Positions 55,155-57,423 of a stretch of DNA of 57,423 nt are shown piece after piece. The notes under the pieces are model-generated. The model did not search any database. It had not been told where the DNA came from and saw only the letters and a list, made by a program, of their open reading frames with translations. Source of the stretch: Ramlibacter sp. Its GTDB lineage: Bacteria; Pseudomonadota; Gammaproteobacteria; Burkholderiales; Burkholderiaceae_C. The translations under genes were made by a program, and so were the position numbers. Each line of letters starts with the position of its first letter. Position 1 is the first letter of the stretch. The stretch spans positions 1 to 57,423 of the forward strand of contig JAQZBU010000009.1 in assembly GCA_029237735.1 (NCBI GenBank), read 5' to 3'.

Positions 55155-55491
55155 GACATGGCCTCGCGCAGCTGCGACGGCATCATCCAGCAACGATCCG
55201 TGGACCCGACGAAGATCGCCAGCGGCGCGATGCCGTGCAGATCGGCGAAAACCGGCGACGCGAGAGGCGTCTGTCTTGGCAGGCGCCCCAGGTACTGTTC
55301 GGCCAGAAAGTTCATGATGTCGCGCGACGCACTGGGAGATCTCCGTCCATTCAGCGGGAACGCCGTTCGCCACGACCTGTTCCACACGGACATCCGCTGC
55401 CAGCGGAAAGGTACGCCACGCGGCGTTGCACATTGGAGAATGATGCCGGCCGCGCGCGAAGCATGGCTTCCAGTCGCTCGAGCTCATCCAT
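55151..55491 (-). pseudogene. Degraded alpha/beta hydrolase (hormone-sensitive-lipase type)
   Basis: Pieces of one hydrolase lie in shifted frames. The ATG at 55491, with AAGGAG upstream, gives MDELERLEAMLRARPASFSN. After a frameshift comes FPLAADVRVEQVVANGVPAE with W-T. Then, in another frame, AEQYLGRLPRQTPLASPVFA and DLHGIAPLAIFVGST, and after a further shift SLLDDAVAAARGHV. These match the start and end of HSL-type esterases (PLPADVxVExVxxGGVPAEW; ASPLFADLxGLPPLLIxVGS...LLDDA). The middle, with HGGG and GDSAGG, is deleted. At about 340 bp it is far shorter than the roughly 900 bp expected. Confidence 0.7.
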
Positions 55492-55531
55492 CGGAGATGT
55501 CTCCTTCAGCTCAAACGGATCTCGCTGACGG

Positions 55532-55933
55532 CTAGCTGCGAAACCACTGCCGCAGCTCGATCGGGTTGCCGTCCGGGTCGCGAATCTCGGCGCGGGCATA
55601 GTCCGGGCGCTTCATCGGCCCCCATGTTGCCTCAACGCCCTTCTCCTTGAGCAGGTTCAGCGCGCCGTCCATGTCATCCACCTCCAGGGCGAGGCACTGC
55701 CAGCCGAGGCGCTGCTCTGCGCTGCGAGGCGGGATCGCTTGCGCTTGCGGATAACACATCACCTCGACGGTGGTGCCGCCAAGCTCGAGATAGATAAGGT
55801 CAAGCGGCCCGAAGGGGGTCTCGGGAATGGATCTGCGCTCGCGCTCGCGGAAGCCGAGCAAGCCGGTATAGAACGCGATCGTGCGCTCTGGAGTGGCAGT
55901 CAGGAGTTCGATATGGTCGATGCGCTTGAACAT
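55532..55933 (-). CDS. VOC-family (glyoxalase-like) protein
   Basis: A 133-residue VOC protein. MFKRIDHIELLTATPERTIA gives the first His ligand; DLIYLELGGTTVEVMCYP gives the Glu. The second unit is LGWQCLALEVDDMDGALNLL with EIRDPDGNPIELRQW, again with His/Gln-position and Glu residues. The ATG at 55933 was chosen. The family includes metal-dependent lactoylglutathione lyases and aromatic dioxygenases; the substrate is not known. It is 51 bp after the flavoprotein and in the same direction. Confidence 0.88.
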   Translation of the reverse strand: MFKRIDHIELLTATPERTIAFYTGLLGFRERERRSIPETPFGPLDLIYLELGGTTVEVMCYPQAQAIPPRSAEQRLGWQCLALEVDDMDGALNLLKEKGVEATWGPMKRPDYARAEIRDPDGNPIELRQWFRS

Positions 55934-55984
55934 CTGGCGATTGTCACCTTCGGGATCGATCTCGCCAAGCACCTGCCCGCCAAA

Positions 55985-57403
55985 CTACATGTTCGCCTCG
56001 TACTGCCATGCGCCCATCTTGAAGACGTTGTCGGGATCGACCTTTTGCTTGAGCGATCGCAGCCGATTCATGGTGTCCTGCGGGAACACCTCCAGCATTT
56101 CCACTTCGCTTTCCGGCATGGCATTGTTCAAATAGGTGGTCACATGAAAGCGGCTCAATTTCGCTGTGAATTCGTTGCACCACATCTTGCTCGCCGCTCG
56201 CTGCGAGACGTCGTCGTCCGGCCAACTGATGATGCAGCTGCACCAGAGGCGCCCCTTGCGGGCGGCAAACGAAGTGGACGCCGGATCAGCCTTGGCCACC
56301 GCGCCACTGACCTCCATGAAGATGAGAAACGTAGAAACCTTCGAGGCAAACGCCGGCTTTTCGCTCCATTGCTTCACAGCCGCATTCACGATGCTGCTTA
56401 CCGCGCCGCCGTCGCGGGGATCCCAATCGATGAACACGCCCTTGTCCCAGTAGTTCTGGTTGAAGGGAAGCAATCCGTCGAGCGCCGCCTGAAGGGCCGT
56501 GTAGGGCAGCTGCGTGTCCTGGCGCACCAGGGCGCCGCCTCCGAACGCCGCCAGCTCGTCACAGGTGGCCTTGGCCGCGGCTTCCGTCTCACCGACGATC
56601 AGCGGGACCACACCACACACCGGATGACCATCAGGCGAGTGCATGTACACGAACTGAAGCGTTTCCGTTTCTTTACGGTCAGCGCGGCCGATACGCTCCA
56701 TCCATGACGTCATCACTTCCTTCGCCTTGTCCACGGGCCACAGGATTGGGGCGCTACGGATGATTCCGCTGTTGGGCATATCGCGCAGCCGGACGACGAA
56801 CTCGGTGACGATGCCGAAGCTGGCCCCGTTGCCGCGCATGCCCCAGAAAAGCTCCGGATCCGTGGCCTCGTCCACGCGGACGACCTTACCTTCCGCGGTG
56901 ACCATCTCGTAGCCAACGATACTGTCGACGACCGCGCCCAGCCAACGGCTGAGGTGACCCAGGCCGCCGCCCAGTGCGACACCGGCAAAGCCCGTGTGGG
57001 AAACAGAGCCGGTGATGCATATCAGGTTATGCAGGGCAGTCTCATGATCGATGTCGCCCCCATCGGCTCCCGCCTGGATATATGCCAGCTTCTTTTGCGG
57101 GTCGACCCTGACCGCGGTCATCTTCATCAGGTCGATCACCACGGCATCGTTTGCCATTCCGTACGGTGAATGCGCGCCCTTTCCCCGCACCGCGATCGGT
57201 ATCTTGTTCGACCGGCAGAAGTTCACCGTGGTCACGATGTCTCGCACACCTGAGACGACGGCGAAGGCCAGCGGATTCGCTCGCGCGTTCAGGTCCCGGT
57301 TCCACCCTCGCGATCGCGCCGCTGTGAAAGCGTCCTTGTCGTCCCGTGTGATGAGCGCTCCGCGCAGGGCGCCTTTGAGGCTAGCGAGTGCGTTGTCTGC
57401 CAT
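55985..57403 (-). CDS. FAD-linked oxidoreductase of the berberine-bridge-enzyme (BBE) type
   Basis: A 472-residue VAO-superfamily flavoprotein. The FAD domain has IAVRGKGAHSPYGMANDAVV; the His in GAHS is the usual site of the 8-alpha-histidyl FAD link. The second link is expected at Cys in the ITGSVSHTGFAGVALGGGLG stretch, but Ser stands there, so the flavin is probably attached through one bond. The C-terminal end has a BBE motif (VDPDNVFKMGAWQY). CAGGAG lies upstream of the ATG. There is no signal peptide. Typical substrates are carbohydrates or alkaloid-like compounds; none can be named. Confidence 0.9.
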   Translation of the reverse strand: MADNALASLKGALRGALITRDDKDAFTAARSRGWNRDLNARANPLAFAVVSGVRDIVTTVNFCRSNKIPIAVRGKGAHSPYGMANDAVVIDLMKMTAVRVDPQKKLAYIQAGADGGDIDHETALHNLICITGSVSHTGFAGVALGGGLGHLSRWLGAVVDSIVGYEMVTAEGKVVRVDEATDPELFWGMRGNGASFGIVTEFVVRLRDMPNSGIIRSAPILWPVDKAKEVMTSWMERIGRADRKETETLQFVYMHSPDGHPVCGVVPLIVGETEAAAKATCDELAAFGGGALVRQDTQLPYTALQAALDGLLPFNQNYWDKGVFIDWDPRDGGAVSSIVNAAVKQWSEKPAFASKVSTFLIFMEVSGAVAKADPASTSFAARKGRLWCSCIISWPDDDVSQRAASKMWCNEFTAKLSRFHVTTYLNNAMPESEVEMLEVFPQDTMNRLRSLKQKVDPDNVFKMGAWQYEANM

Positions 57404-57423
57404 GGTCTTGCTCCTGACATGAT

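Overview
The window reads as chromosome of a high-GC betaproteobacterium of the order Burkholderiales, most likely Comamonadaceae (Variovorax, Ramlibacter, Polaromonas or a relative). This rests on the RpoD C-terminus, the 4,5-cleavage (pmd/lig) protocatechuate genes, two Bug/TctC-type binding proteins, the many LysR/GntR/LacI catabolic regulators and the genome-wide style palindromic repeats. No contig-level evidence is available, so the genus is an inference. No rRNA, tRNA, CRISPR array, phage or IS transposase was seen.

Layout. 1-0.9 kb: the end of rpoD, its terminator, and a small cysteine-rich gene interrupted by an in-frame amber codon. 0.9-5.5 kb: a divergent LigAB-like extradiol dioxygenase pair, an FAD oxidoreductase, a zinc alcohol dehydrogenase and an aldo/keto reductase. 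5.5-11.2 kb: a nearly complete protocatechuate 4,5-cleavage operon on the minus strand (binding protein, ligJ, ligK, ligI, ligA, ligB, ligC), followed by the aldo/keto reductase. 11.3-17.8 kb: a LysR regulator, an NAD-binding dehydrogenase and a complete branched-chain-type ABC importer (livKHMGF-like). 18-23 kb: vanR, vanA, vanB, a MetE-like protein and a Vgb-like beta-propeller. Together these make a vanillate/protocatechuate catabolic island: VanAB converts vanillate to protocatechuate, LigAB opens the ring, and LigC, LigI, LigJ and LigK carry it to pyruvate and oxaloacetate. The 4-oxalomesaconate tautomerase is not seen.

23-24.7 kb: a secreted subtilisin. 24.7-32.2 kb: a second catabolic block with SDR, TctC binding protein, family III CoA-transferase and HMG-CoA-lyase-like genes on the minus strand, and LysR, a swivel-first aconitase-like hydratase and a GYD protein on the plus strand. 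I propose a C5 branched dicarboxylate (citramalate-type) route. 32.2-37.1 kb: the prkA-yeaH-spoVR stress module. 37.7 kb: a PAT-repeat secreted protein. 38-44.2 kb: a LacI-regulated sugar-acid block (aldehyde dehydrogenase, RraA-fold enzyme, TctC, IlvD/Edd dehydratase) with a clear promoter and two matching operators.

44.2-57.4 kb is more accessory in character: GST, M20 peptidase, a VOC protein, a truncated BrnT toxin remnant, a 918-residue fusion of winged-helix, TolB-like, TPR and aminoglycoside-phosphotransferase-like domains, a secreted amidohydrolase, SDR, a two-helix membrane protein, a formyltransferase, GYD, DUF302, an immunity-like protein, a broken alpha/beta hydrolase, another VOC protein and a BBE-like flavoprotein. 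The domain fusion at 47.0-49.8 kb is the most unusual gene. Five loci of an interspersed palindromic repeat, four of them inverted pairs meeting at or near CCATGG, sit in the intergenic gaps of the first 41 kb.
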